Source: Candidatus Bathyarchaeia archaeon
GTDB taxonomy: Archaea; Thermoproteota; Bathyarchaeia; Bathyarchaeales; Bathycorpusculaceae
Direction: 5' to 3'
Length of the DNA: 37,226 nt
NCBI GenBank assembly: GCA_038880555.1
Contig: JAVZRN010000004.1
Coordinates: 1-37,226 of the forward strand
The translations under genes were made by a program, and so were the position numbers. This document shows positions 23,493 to 31,381 of this stretch, piece by piece (the stretch's first letter is position 1; the number at the start of each line of letters is the position of its first letter). The notes beneath the pieces were generated by a model. That model was not told where the DNA came from. It did no database searches and saw only the letters and a list, made by a program, of their open reading frames with translations.

Positions 23493-23843
23493 ATGAAGGT
23501 TTTCCATTATAGCGAGGTTAAAGCCGAAGAAGCCCAAGAAGAGGGGGCTTCAAAGTTGAAAGTTAGATGGCTTATCACAAGGGACATTGGCGCTCCAAAT
23601 TTTGCCATGCGGCTTTTTGAAATGGAGCCAGGAGGACACAGCCCATTACACACTCACCCATGGGAACACGAAGTCTTTATTCTAGAGGGCGAGGGCGTCG
23701 TCATCGGCGCTGATGGGGAGAGAAAGTTTAAGCCCGGCGATGTAGTTTTTATTCCGCCCAATGAGAGGCACCAGTTTAGAAACAGCGGAAATAAAACCGT
23801 AAAGTTTCTTTGCCTCGTTCCTCATCACAATAAATCCAAATAG
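23493..23843 (+). CDS. Cupin-domain protein
   Basis: A 116-residue single-domain cupin from ATG 23493 (GGGGGAG about 7 bases upstream). Motif 1 is HSPLHTHPWEHEVFILEGEG with the metal-binding His/Glu set, and motif 2 is FKPGDVVFIPPNERHQFRN. The fold binds a metal ion; the substrate cannot be told. A neighbouring A/T-rich gap and TATA box separate it from the flavoprotein gene. Confidence 0.85.
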   Translation: MKVFHYSEVKAEEAQEEGASKLKVRWLITRDIGAPNFAMRLFEMEPGGHSPLHTHPWEHEVFILEGEGVVIGADGERKFKPGDVVFIPPNERHQFRNSGNKTVKFLCLVPHHNKSK

Positions 23844-23944
23844 GTTTTCTTGGTTAATTCTACGACATCGCTGTAGTTTCAAGATTCGCTAAAAATATAT
23901 GCTTGTTGTCACATCTAGTTTTGGGCTTCAAGAGGTATGAGGCT

Positions 23945-25330
23945 TTGAAATATGATGTGATAATTGTCGGTGCTGGTCCAGCCGGGATATTTTCAGCCCT
24001 TGAAATTGTTGAAAAAGCAGATCTCAACATATTAATGCTCGACAAGGGTCCAGATTTAGAGCGGAGAAAATGCCCAGCAAGCAGGGGCTTCGGCTGTGTA
24101 AACTGTGAACCATGTGGGCTTCTATGCGGGTGGGGTGGAGCTGGAGCCTTCAGCGACGGCAAACTAACCATATCCACGGAAGTTGGCGGCTGGCTAAACC
24201 AATATATTTCAGAAAAGGAGCTGGGCGAGCTGATAAATTACGTGGACAGTGTTTACATCAAATTTGGCGCTCCAAATCGAGTTTACGGAGAAGACGTAGA
24301 AAAAGTTGAGGAAATCGAGAGAAAGGCATCATTAGCTGGACTAAAACTTATTCACCAGAGGATTAGGCACATGGGAACTGAACGTTGCGCCCAAACACTG
24401 CGAAAAATGCGCCAAGAACTCAATGGAAAAGTTGACATTAAAATGAGGAAAGATGTTAAGGGGCTAATAGTGAAAAACGGCGTGGTTGAAGGCGTCGAAA
24501 CAGTTGACGGAGAAAAGTTCTTCGGCAAATATGTAATTGTGGCGCCTGGAAGGGGTGGAGCGGAATGGCTTCAAACAGAAGCCCAAGCGTTAGGGTTAAA
24601 AACACTTAACAATCCCGTGGACGTCGGCGTCAGAGTGGAAGTTTTAGCTGCAGTTATGGAGGAGCTAACAAATATCCTTTATGAACCGAAATTCGTTTAC
24701 TACTCAAAGTTTTTCGATGACCAAGTTAGGACTTTCTGCGTGGCGCCCTACGGCGAGGTCATAACCGAATCCTACAATGGGGTCTTGACTGTTAATGGGC
24801 AGAGCTATGCCGAGCGGAAAACAGAAAACACAAACTTCGCAATTCTCGTTAGCACATCATTCACAGAACCCTTCAAAGAACCCATAGCCTATGGAAAATA
24901 TTTGGCTAGGCTCTCAAACCTCCTAAGCGGAGGCATACTCATACAGCGTCTAGGCGACTTAGAAGCTGGAAGACGCTCAACACCAGAAAGAATCGCAAGG
25001 AGCATTGTAGCACCAACGCTAAAGAACGCCACACCCGGCGACTTAAGCTTCGTCCTACCATATCGTTATCTTGCAGATATAAGGGAGATGCTTGAAGCCC
25101 TAGATAAAATCGCTCCAGGAATACACTCACGAGACACGCTGTTATATGGTGTGGAAGTGAAATTCTACTCCTCAAGGCTGGAGTTAAGCAGCGCCCTTGA
25201 AACAAAAATACGAAACCTATTCACAATAGGCGACGGCGCCGGGGTAACTAGGGGTCTAATACAAGCTTCAGCGTCAGGCGTTATAGTTGCAAGAGAAATT
25301 TTGAAGCGTGAAAAACAGAAGGTTAAATAA
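23945..25330 (+). CDS. FAD-dependent dehydrogenase (COG2509-like)
   Basis: About 461 residues from a TTG at 23945. This start is supported by AGAGGT 8 bases upstream and by a TATA run (AAAAATATAT at 23891-23900) that would be too close to an earlier TTG at 23903. The N-terminus KYDVIIVGAGPAGIFSAL is the Rossmann FAD-binding motif, followed by Cys-rich CPASRGFGCVNCEPCGLLCGW, FSDGKL, and a C-terminal LFTIGDGAGVTRGLIQASASG that closes the FAD site. The Cys cluster may bind an iron-sulfur cluster or be redox active. Substrate unknown. Confidence 0.82.
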   Translation: MKYDVIIVGAGPAGIFSALEIVEKADLNILMLDKGPDLERRKCPASRGFGCVNCEPCGLLCGWGGAGAFSDGKLTISTEVGGWLNQYISEKELGELINYVDSVYIKFGAPNRVYGEDVEKVEEIERKASLAGLKLIHQRIRHMGTERCAQTLRKMRQELNGKVDIKMRKDVKGLIVKNGVVEGVETVDGEKFFGKYVIVAPGRGGAEWLQTEAQALGLKTLNNPVDVGVRVEVLAAVMEELTNILYEPKFVYYSKFFDDQVRTFCVAPYGEVITESYNGVLTVNGQSYAERKTENTNFAILVSTSFTEPFKEPIAYGKYLARLSNLLSGGILIQRLGDLEAGRRSTPERIARSIVAPTLKNATPGDLSFVLPYRYLADIREMLEALDKIAPGIHSRDTLLYGVEVKFYSSRLELSSALETKIRNLFTIGDGAGVTRGLIQASASGVIVAREILKREKQKVK

Positions 25331-25331
25331 A

Positions 25332-26084
25332 GTGTCAATAGTTAAGGAATTGAGCTGTTCTTACTGTGGTGCACCCATCTCCTTTGAGCCTGGCGAAATT
25401 ATAGCAACATGCAGATACTGCGGCTACACTGTGGTAATTGAAACCGGAAAGGCCTTCACCTTTGAGCATTCAATGCTGCTGAACAAGTATAGTTTAGTGC
25501 AGGTGGAAGAGCCTGTCAGAGGTTGGATGAGTTCTGGATTTCTCAAACCAGCAGATCTAGCTAAGAGGTCAAGAATAATTGAGAAGACGCTGATGTATCT
25601 CCCCTTCTGGATCATATCGGTTGAGGCGGAAAGCATCTACAAAGGCATTTTTGAAAGGATAACCCCACCCCTTGTGAAGGAGGGGAAAATTGTGAAAAAG
25701 TATGACTGGCTTGTTCTCGCAAGAAAAGCCACACGATTCCCAACAAGAGAATACGACGTTCCATTGGAGGGCAAGATTCCATACGACTTTAGGAAAGTCG
25801 AGGATTTCGCCAAAATATTAAACAGTGAAATTGACAGAGATGAGGCTGTTGAAATCGCCAAACAGCAGATTGTGGAACATCACCAATACCTGGCACAGCA
25901 AGATGTCGACAGAATCATTGAAATGAAAAACGAGATAAAAGTTGGTCAAACGGTTTACCTCCACGCGCCGATATGGTTCATAAAATACGAGTATAAGGGT
26001 GAAATCTACAATTTGTGGCTGGATGGAGCAACTGGAACCGTGATAAAAGGGGATATACCAACAGCCAAATTCGGAATATTTTAG
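25332..26084 (+). CDS. Zinc-ribbon protein of unknown function
   Basis: About 250 residues from GTG 25332, 2 bases past the flavoprotein stop, with AAGGTT about 8 bases upstream. The N-terminus has CSYCGAPISFEPGEIIATCRYCG, a two-CxxC zinc ribbon. A longer helical and beta part follows with YLPFWIISVEAESIYKGIFERITPP and a C-terminal LHAPIWFIKYEYKGEIYNLWLDGATGTVI, similar in style to archaeal proteins with a domain that binds membranes or metal. No catalytic motif seen. Possibly co-transcribed with the flavoprotein gene. Confidence 0.65.
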   Translation: MSIVKELSCSYCGAPISFEPGEIIATCRYCGYTVVIETGKAFTFEHSMLLNKYSLVQVEEPVRGWMSSGFLKPADLAKRSRIIEKTLMYLPFWIISVEAESIYKGIFERITPPLVKEGKIVKKYDWLVLARKATRFPTREYDVPLEGKIPYDFRKVEDFAKILNSEIDRDEAVEIAKQQIVEHHQYLAQQDVDRIIEMKNEIKVGQTVYLHAPIWFIKYEYKGEIYNLWLDGATGTVIKGDIPTAKFGIF

Positions 26085-26166
26085 GCTTACGCATAAAGCT
26101 ACTCTAATAAACATTTTTTATCCACATACTACACATGAATATTGCCGGTAGAGGTTTGAAAACGCA

Positions 26167-27771
26167 ATGGATGGCGGAATTATAGGGCGTGGAACATGGT
26201 ACGATAAAATGGCTCTGAAAATAATTGAAAGAGAGCGAAAGCTAGGCAGAAGCCTAGATATGATAAGAACCGAAATGGGACTGGGAGCTTCAGGTTTTCC
26301 CCACATCGGAAGTTTAGGCGATGCCGCCCGCGCTTTTGCCGTCACCCTAGCCCTGAGAGAGCAAGGCTACCGTTCAGAGCTAATAGCCTTTTGCGACGAC
26401 AAAGACGGACTACGCAAAGTCCCGGCGGGGCTGCCGAAAACTCTAGAGAAATATTTGGGATTTCCTGTCACGGACATTCCAGACCCATTTAAATGCCATG
26501 ACAGTTACGGCAGACACATGAGCCACCTCTTACTTGAAGCCCTAGACAAATGCAACATAGAATACCATTACATATCGGCTAAAGACGCCTACAAAAACGG
26601 CTTACTAAACAATGAAATTCGAACTTTGCTTTTAAATGCGAAGAAGGTTGGGGAAATTGTCAAGGAAGAGGTAGGACAAGAAAGATACATGGAGGTCTTG
26701 CCATACTTCGCAGTTTGCGGAAACTGTGGGAGAATATACACCACAAAAGCGCTTGAATACCTTCCGAAAGAGGATAAGGTGCTTTACGTTTGCGATGGTA
26801 TGGAGATTAAGGGCAGATGGATTGAAGGTTGTGGATACAAAGGCGAAACTGTCATTACAGAAGGTGAGGGAAAGTTAAGCTGGAAGGGCGAATTTGCAGC
26901 AAGATGGAAAGCCCTAGACATAAGATTTGAGGCTTATGGCAAAGATATTGCCGACTCGGTTCGCGTAAATGACAGAATATGCCGCGAGGTGCTGGGCTGC
27001 GAACCGCCAGCCCACGCAAAATACGAAATGTTCCTTGACAAAAGCGGGAGAAAAATTTCAAAGTCAACAGGTAACGTTTTCACGCCGCAAGTATGGTTTA
27101 GGTATGGTTCACCTCAATCGCTCATGCTCCTCATGCTAAAAAGGTTTGTTGGGACTCGCACTTTGGACGTGACGGACATACCATTATACATGAACGAACT
27201 GGACTATTTAGAAGACATATACTTTGGAAAAAAGGCGATACCAGACAAAAAAGAACTAGTAAAACTTAAGGGTTTATATGAGTACTGCTGGGTCTTAAAA
27301 CCGCCCAAACAACCAAGCATACACGTGCCATATAACATGCTAACTTTTCTGGCTAAAATCGCGCCAAAGGGCAAAGAAATAGAGTTTATAACAGAAAAAC
27401 TACAAAGCTACGGCTATCTACAAAAAGGACAACAGCCAGACCAAAACCTAAAAAGACGAATAGAATATGCCCTCAACTGGGTTAAAGACTTCGAAGAAAT
27501 CCGGGAAACGCCCATAACCCTAAAACCGGAAGAGAAAAACGCCATAAAAGAACTAATCGAAACCCTAAAAACAGAAGAAGAGGCGGAAAAAATACAAAAC
27601 GCCATATTCAACACCGCCAAAAAGCACGGCATACCACCACCAGAATTCTTCAAAACCCTATACACTATACTAATAGGCACATCACAAGGACCAAGACTAG
27701 GCCCCTACATAACCGCCATGGGCAAACAAAACGTAATAAACGCCTTACAGCGCATTTTAAACCAAACCTAA
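26167..27771 (+). CDS. lysS: Class I lysyl-tRNA synthetase
   Basis: A 534-residue class I LysRS, the type found in most archaea. The HIGH-like motif is GFPHIGS (His46-Ser49); the KMSKS-like motif is KISKSTGN in the second third; and CGNCGRIYTTK plus GCGYKGE carry Cys pairs typical of the family. It attaches lysine to tRNA-Lys. The ATG at 26167 follows GAGGTTTG about 12 bases upstream. The 3' part is A-rich; T-runs after the stop (27779-27795) probably end the transcript. This is the last host gene before element B. Confidence 0.95.
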   Translation: MDGGIIGRGTWYDKMALKIIERERKLGRSLDMIRTEMGLGASGFPHIGSLGDAARAFAVTLALREQGYRSELIAFCDDKDGLRKVPAGLPKTLEKYLGFPVTDIPDPFKCHDSYGRHMSHLLLEALDKCNIEYHYISAKDAYKNGLLNNEIRTLLLNAKKVGEIVKEEVGQERYMEVLPYFAVCGNCGRIYTTKALEYLPKEDKVLYVCDGMEIKGRWIEGCGYKGETVITEGEGKLSWKGEFAARWKALDIRFEAYGKDIADSVRVNDRICREVLGCEPPAHAKYEMFLDKSGRKISKSTGNVFTPQVWFRYGSPQSLMLLMLKRFVGTRTLDVTDIPLYMNELDYLEDIYFGKKAIPDKKELVKLKGLYEYCWVLKPPKQPSIHVPYNMLTFLAKIAPKGKEIEFITEKLQSYGYLQKGQQPDQNLKRRIEYALNWVKDFEEIRETPITLKPEEKNAIKELIETLKTEEEAEKIQNAIFNTAKKHGIPPPEFFKTLYTILIGTSQGPRLGPYITAMGKQNVINALQRILNQT

Positions 27772-27806
27772 AAACCCTTTTATTGCCATTTTTCTCATAC
27801 TAAAGT

Positions 27807-27832
27807 GGGCCCGTAGTCTAGCATGGATAGGA
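27807..27832 (+). tRNA. 5' part of a tRNA gene only (truncated or split)
   Basis: Right after lysS, bases 27807-27813 are GGGCCCG, followed by TA and a D-arm GTCTAGCATGGATAGGA, which matches the 5' end of archaeal tRNAs such as Arg or Val. No anticodon arm, T arm or matching CGGGCCC end follows within the next several hundred bases. From 27825 the sequence instead forms a perfect hairpin, GGATAGGA-AAAA-TCCTATCC (27825-27844). It may be an attachment-site remnant, an insertion-disrupted tRNA, or the 5' half of a split tRNA. Confidence 0.5.
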
Positions 27833-27897
27833 AAAATCCTATCCGAACTTATATCTATGGTATCGCGCGTTTTCAGATACACTTTCATTTTTGGCTG

Positions 27898-28335
27898 TTA
27901 GGTTTGAGTCAGTTTGTTTTCGAGGTCTGAATATGTTATTGTTTTTATGAGTTTGCTTGCTGTTTTCTTTAGTTTTTCGTCTTCTGTTACTAGGGTGGCT
28001 TCCGCGTTTCTAGCTGTTGCTATGTATGAGGCGTCGTAGAAGGTTATCCCTTCTTTGTAGGCTATTTGGAGTGTGTTGGAAAAGTCTAGTTTTGTGAATT
28101 TTATTGTTTTTATCACGCCTCTTGTGGCTAAGTCTTTTATTGTGGTGGCGGTGTCTATGGCGTCCTCTATGGATATTGATTTCAATAATGTTGAAAGCTT
28201 CCAGAGGCTGTTACATGCTTCATATAGCGCTAGGTCAGTGGTGACCAAATCTTCACGGGAAGCCTCAAATAATAGCTGTTTGCCACGTCTAACGACCAGT
28301 GGCAATAGTGCTGAGGCGTCAAGTAAATACTTCAA
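27898..28335 (-). CDS. vapC: VapC toxin (PIN-domain ribonuclease)
   Basis: A 145-residue PIN protein: KYLLDASALLPLV with Asp6, TDLALYEACNSLW with Glu39, TFYDASYIATARN with Asp101, and LVTEDEKL with Asp119, the acidic set that binds metal in the PIN active site. VapC enzymes cleave tRNA or rRNA when not bound by antitoxin. It overlaps the upstream antitoxin gene by 4 bases, the usual arrangement, and is the closest element gene to lysS. Confidence 0.87.
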   Translation of the reverse strand: MKYLLDASALLPLVVRRGKQLLFEASREDLVTTDLALYEACNSLWKLSTLLKSISIEDAIDTATTIKDLATRGVIKTIKFTKLDFSNTLQIAYKEGITFYDASYIATARNAEATLVTEDEKLKKTASKLIKTITYSDLENKLTQT

Positions 28336-28562
28336 TGTGCTTCCCTATCTTCGCGTACAAGCTTGGCAACCAATTTCGGATCTATTCTGCGGCCCAATCG
28401 CTCCTTTAACCTATCCAACCTTTCCCCGAGATCCCTCAATTCCAATTCTACAAGATATTTTTCAAGCAATTTTCTCACAGTCTCGCTCACGTTAACATTG
28501 TATTTTTCCAACTTTTCCTTAATTTCCCTCGCAACCCTAATGGTTATGACGCTCATGTTCAC
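28332..28562 (-). CDS. vapB: VapB-type RHH antitoxin
   Basis: A 76-residue protein. SVITIRVAREIKEKLEKYN then VSETVRKLLEKYL form a ribbon-helix-helix domain, and a Lys/Arg/Glu-rich helix (ERLDRLKERLGRR) leads to the toxin-binding tail. The start is GTG 28562 or ATG 28556. A TATA box about 25 bases upstream places the transcript start at or near the first codon, suggesting a leaderless message. A palindrome directly before the start is the likely autoregulatory site. Confidence 0.82.
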   Translation of the reverse strand: MNMSVITIRVAREIKEKLEKYNVNVSETVRKLLEKYLVELELRDLGERLDRLKERLGRRIDPKLVAKLVREDREAH

Positions 28563-28563
28563 C

Positions 28564-28594
28564 GTATTACAATTTGTAATACAACTTTATAAAG
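28564..28594. promoter_or_regulatory. VapBC operator and TATA box
   Basis: GTATTACA-ATT-TGTAATAC (28564-28582) is a perfect 8-bp inverted repeat just before the antitoxin start codon. The CTTTATAAAG run at 28585-28594 is a TATA box for the leftward transcript. RHH antitoxins of this class bind such sites between TATA box and start, so this is probably the VapB/VapBC operator. Confidence 0.65.
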
Positions 28595-28635
28595 CTTAAC
28601 CTTTCATTCAAGACCTCACTCAAACAGCGTTCCTC

Positions 28636-30516
28636 TCACAGCTTTCTTATTTTTCCTGGTTCTGGCTGGTATATTTGACCTTGTTGCGTTAAGCGCCATA
28701 TGGCTGTTTCAACAGCCGCCTTTTCCAAGCCTTCTTCTTCGTAGGCTTGTTTGACTATTTCTTCTATTGGGATTGTTTTGTTTGGAAGATTTTCCATAAG
28801 CCATTTCATGGCTTGGCTTAAGCCTTTCGTCTGTATTGTCTGAGGTTTCCAAAGCTCTTTCTTGGGCATAGCCTCCGCCTGCGCCTGAAGCGTTTGAGTG
28901 CTTACAGTGGCTTGCTTTATTTGGGGCTGGTAATCCATTAGAGTTACAGTTGGCGTAGCTTTCTCTTTAAGCAGTTCTGGCAGTTTCCTGTTTAGTTGGC
29001 TTATTATGCGCTTCATTTTTCTGGTTCTTGAAATGCTTGACCAGTAGAAGGCCTCGTCAACGGTGTCTTCGGCTATTAGGATTGTTACTTTTCCTGCTAC
29101 GCGTCTTCCTGTTCTGCCTCTGCGTTGTATGTAGCGTATCTCGCTTGGAACAGGCTCATAAAAAACTACGTGGTCAACTTCTGGAATGTCTAAGCCTTCT
29201 TCTGCTATGCTTGTGGCCACCAAAACGTTTGTTTCTCCGCTTCTAAGCTTTTCAAGGGCTTCACGCTGCTGCTCTTGGCTCATTCCCGGGTCGCCTTCCC
29301 TCTCGCCTTGACCAACGAAACGTTCAACCCTAAGCTTTGAATTGTTGTTTAGAGCTTTTACTAGAGTGTTTACTGTGTCGCGGTACTGCGTGAAAATTAT
29401 CAGCCTCGAGTCGGGTTTGGCTTGGAGCTGAGCCTCCAAAACTTTGACGAGCTCATTTACCTTTGGGTTTTGTGTTGCCATGCTGTTTCTAAGCGCTTTT
29501 CTAGCTTCAATAAAGAGTGGATCGTTTAGGATTGATTTGTGGCCTCTGCTTCCTTCCATGGCCATGCGTTTTAGGCTTTTCTCAATGAAGGCTTCAAGGG
29601 TTTCTGGGCCTTGGGATTCTATTAGCTCTATCATGTGGGCTATGCTTAGGGCTGCTGTGGCCTCCACTTTAAGCTGGTATAGGTATCCGCCTTCGCCTCC
29701 TCCAAGCCTACGCTGCAGTTCATCGTTAAGCTCAATTAAATCGCGCCTTGTTATGAAGGCTGGTTGCTTGTCTGTTAAAACGCCTAAGGCTTGTAGGCCC
29801 TTAACGCGTTCAACAAGCATCTGCCTAAGCCTATCCCGGACAGCCAAATACTCCTCTGGAGGCTTAACCCTTCGCCACTCAACTTCTATGGGCTGGATGT
29901 AGGGCTTAACGTCCTTATCCTCGTCTGTTCGGTGCTCTATGGCTGTTATGCCCAAATTTCTGCAGACTTCAGCTATTTTTTCTTCGCTTCCTCCTGGAGA
30001 GGCTGTCAAACCCAGAACTAGGGGTTTGCGGCACTGTCTAAAGTAGTAGGTGGCTATGCCAACGTAGGCGTAGTTCCCCCTAGCCCTATGAGCCTCATCA
30101 AAAATTATGAGCGAAACATTATCCAGCCTTAAAAGCCCGCTTTTCAAGTCGTTCCAAACACACTGCGGAGTAGCAAAAACAACCTTAGCCCTATTATATA
30201 GGGCGGCTCTATGGTTTGGCGGATAACGCCCAGTAACAAGCGCTAGTTCGGCTTCGTCAAACCATGTTTTGTCGAGAAAGGTTTGGTGGTGCTGCTGGAC
30301 AAGAGGCCGTGTGGGCGCTAAAAAGAATATTTTGCCCTCCTCCGCCCTCTCAATCGCTAAGAGTAGGGCTATAACGGTTTTTCCGAGGGCTGTTGGCAAA
30401 ACAACAAGCGTGTTACATTGGCGGGCTCTTTCCAGAATTTTGTTTTGGTATAGCCTATCCTCTACGGCTTTTTCCTTTAATAGCGGGTGCCAGACATAGC
30501 GTTTCTCAGCCAGCAT
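28636..30516 (-). CDS. Hef-like SF2 helicase without nuclease domain
   Basis: A 626-residue SF2 helicase of the Hef/Mph1/FANCM group. Motif I is LPTALGKT (residues 40-47), motif II is DEAH (140-143), motif III is GLTASPG, and motif VI is YIQRRGRTGRR. The insert with the helical part between the two RecA domains also fits Hef. The usual archaeal XPF-type nuclease half is missing: after residue 505 there is a low-complexity Gln/Thr linker, then a C-terminal winged-helix-like domain (NLPNKTIPIEEIVKQAYEEEG). In the family it remodels stalled forks. It overlaps nothing, but its small upstream neighbour ends 3 bases before it. Confidence 0.85.
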   Translation of the reverse strand: MLAEKRYVWHPLLKEKAVEDRLYQNKILERARQCNTLVVLPTALGKTVIALLLAIERAEEGKIFFLAPTRPLVQQHHQTFLDKTWFDEAELALVTGRYPPNHRAALYNRAKVVFATPQCVWNDLKSGLLRLDNVSLIIFDEAHRARGNYAYVGIATYYFRQCRKPLVLGLTASPGGSEEKIAEVCRNLGITAIEHRTDEDKDVKPYIQPIEVEWRRVKPPEEYLAVRDRLRQMLVERVKGLQALGVLTDKQPAFITRRDLIELNDELQRRLGGGEGGYLYQLKVEATAALSIAHMIELIESQGPETLEAFIEKSLKRMAMEGSRGHKSILNDPLFIEARKALRNSMATQNPKVNELVKVLEAQLQAKPDSRLIIFTQYRDTVNTLVKALNNNSKLRVERFVGQGEREGDPGMSQEQQREALEKLRSGETNVLVATSIAEEGLDIPEVDHVVFYEPVPSEIRYIQRRGRTGRRVAGKVTILIAEDTVDEAFYWSSISRTRKMKRIISQLNRKLPELLKEKATPTVTLMDYQPQIKQATVSTQTLQAQAEAMPKKELWKPQTIQTKGLSQAMKWLMENLPNKTIPIEEIVKQAYEEEGLEKAAVETAIWRLTQQGQIYQPEPGKIRKL

Positions 30517-30519
30517 CGC

Positions 30520-30789
30520 CTATAACTCCGCTGCTAGGCTTTCAATGGCCTTTTTGGCTTTCTCCCACTCCTCCTTAGACCTGAAAACAAACTTTTGCCG
30601 TCTTTTCCAGGAGTCTCCACGCTTAAACCATAGGTATAGGGCTATGTGTTTTCTTCCAAAAGCCTCGAGTAGGCCTGCGGCAGCCCACCAACGCCCACCC
30701 TTAAACAGGGTTTGAAAACGCAAAACTTTCACTTTCTCTGAAACTGGAAGCATTTCTTCCTCAGGTTTCTCTGTCAATAAAGCCCACAT
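30520..30789 (-). CDS. Small basic protein upstream of the Hef-like helicase
   Basis: An 89-residue protein rich in aromatic and basic residues (RFQTLFKGGRWWAAAGLLEAF, HIALYLWFKRGDSWKRRQKFV) ending with a helix (SKEEWEKAKKAIESLAAEL). Its stop is 3 bases before the helicase start, so it is probably a helicase partner or small regulator in the same operon. No family is recognised. It could bind nucleic acid, judging by charge, but this is unproven. Confidence 0.5.
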   Translation of the reverse strand: MWALLTEKPEEEMLPVSEKVKVLRFQTLFKGGRWWAAAGLLEAFGRKHIALYLWFKRGDSWKRRQKFVFRSKEEWEKAKKAIESLAAEL

Positions 30790-30895
30790 TAAAGTTTAAG
30801 GCGTATGGGATTTAAGATTAACGCACTCTTTGGGCTTTTATTTCACTTTAACTCAACTCTCTCCACTGTTTGAAAGGGTCGATTCGTCGCTGCTT

Positions 30896-30933
30896 TTTTA
30901 TACGCTTTTCCATGAACCGCATAATTTGCGGTT
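30896..30933. promoter_or_regulatory. Promoter and inverted repeat at the start of the rightward operon
   Basis: TTTTTATAC (about 30895-30903) is a TATA box for the rightward transcript. AACCGCA-TAATT-TGCGGTT (30915-30933) is a perfect 7-bp inverted repeat close to the expected transcript start and just before GGAGG (30934-30938) of the first gene. This suggests repression of the whole operon by a dimeric regulator, possibly one of the element's RHH proteins. Confidence 0.5.
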
Positions 30934-30948
30934 GGAGGCTGAACGCCA

Positions 30949-31203
30949 ATGCTCTCTAAAGCTTTGAATTTGGAGCTTGAGGGCTTGTCGGTTCTCCAGC
31001 GTAAGCTTCTCCTAGAACTCGTGCACAGATATCCGCATTATTGGGGCAAATTTACAAGCCATGAGTATAGCTGGCAAAGCCGGAAAGAAGCCCTAGAAGA
31101 GTTCCTGCAAAACCACCAAACCGAGTTGGCTGTAGAGTTTGCTAAATCCGGCTTGCATGGTAACGGCTGGAAAACAATAAGGAAGGGTGGAATACGTGTC
31201 TAG
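30949..31203 (+). CDS. Small protein, first gene of the rightward operon
   Basis: An 84-residue protein, mostly helical: SKALNLELEGLSVLQRKLLLELVHRY, then ALEEFLQNHQTELAVEF, and a GNGWKTIRKGG tail. The ATG has GGAGG 10 bases upstream. The end overlaps the next gene. The family is not recognised; the first helices could be a helix-turn-helix, but recognition residues are not clear. Confidence 0.5.
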   Translation: MLSKALNLELEGLSVLQRKLLLELVHRYPHYWGKFTSHEYSWQSRKEALEEFLQNHQTELAVEFAKSGLHGNGWKTIRKGGIRV

Positions 31204-31381
31204 GGCTGAGCATTGCAGGAATCCATGGAACGGTAAATGCAGAAACACGGACATTGAAGTTTTCATACTCTATAAAGGGGATAGGTTGCCCATTTGCAGG
31301 CGTTGCTGGAGCAAAATAGCAGACACCGACATAGAGTGGGGCGAACACACGCACTCAAAGGAGGGTAAGCGATGGAGTTAG
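31196..31381 (+). CDS. Small zinc-binding protein
   Basis: About 61 residues from GTG 31196 (GGGTGG 5 bases upstream). It contains HCRNPWNGKCR and CRRCWSK, giving a C-x8-C-x18-C-x2-C cluster with a His beside the first Cys. It resembles small zinc-ribbon proteins of archaeal viruses. The start overlaps the upstream stop, and its end overlaps the RadA-like start. Function unknown. Confidence 0.5.
   Translation: MSRAEHCRNPWNGKCRNTDIEVFILYKGDRLPICRRCWSKIADTDIEWGEHTHSKEGKRWS

Noticed and set aside
27807-27900. A complete intron-containing tRNA after lysS
   Set aside because: No anticodon arm, T arm or 3' acceptor strand can be found downstream, so only the 5' part is supported.
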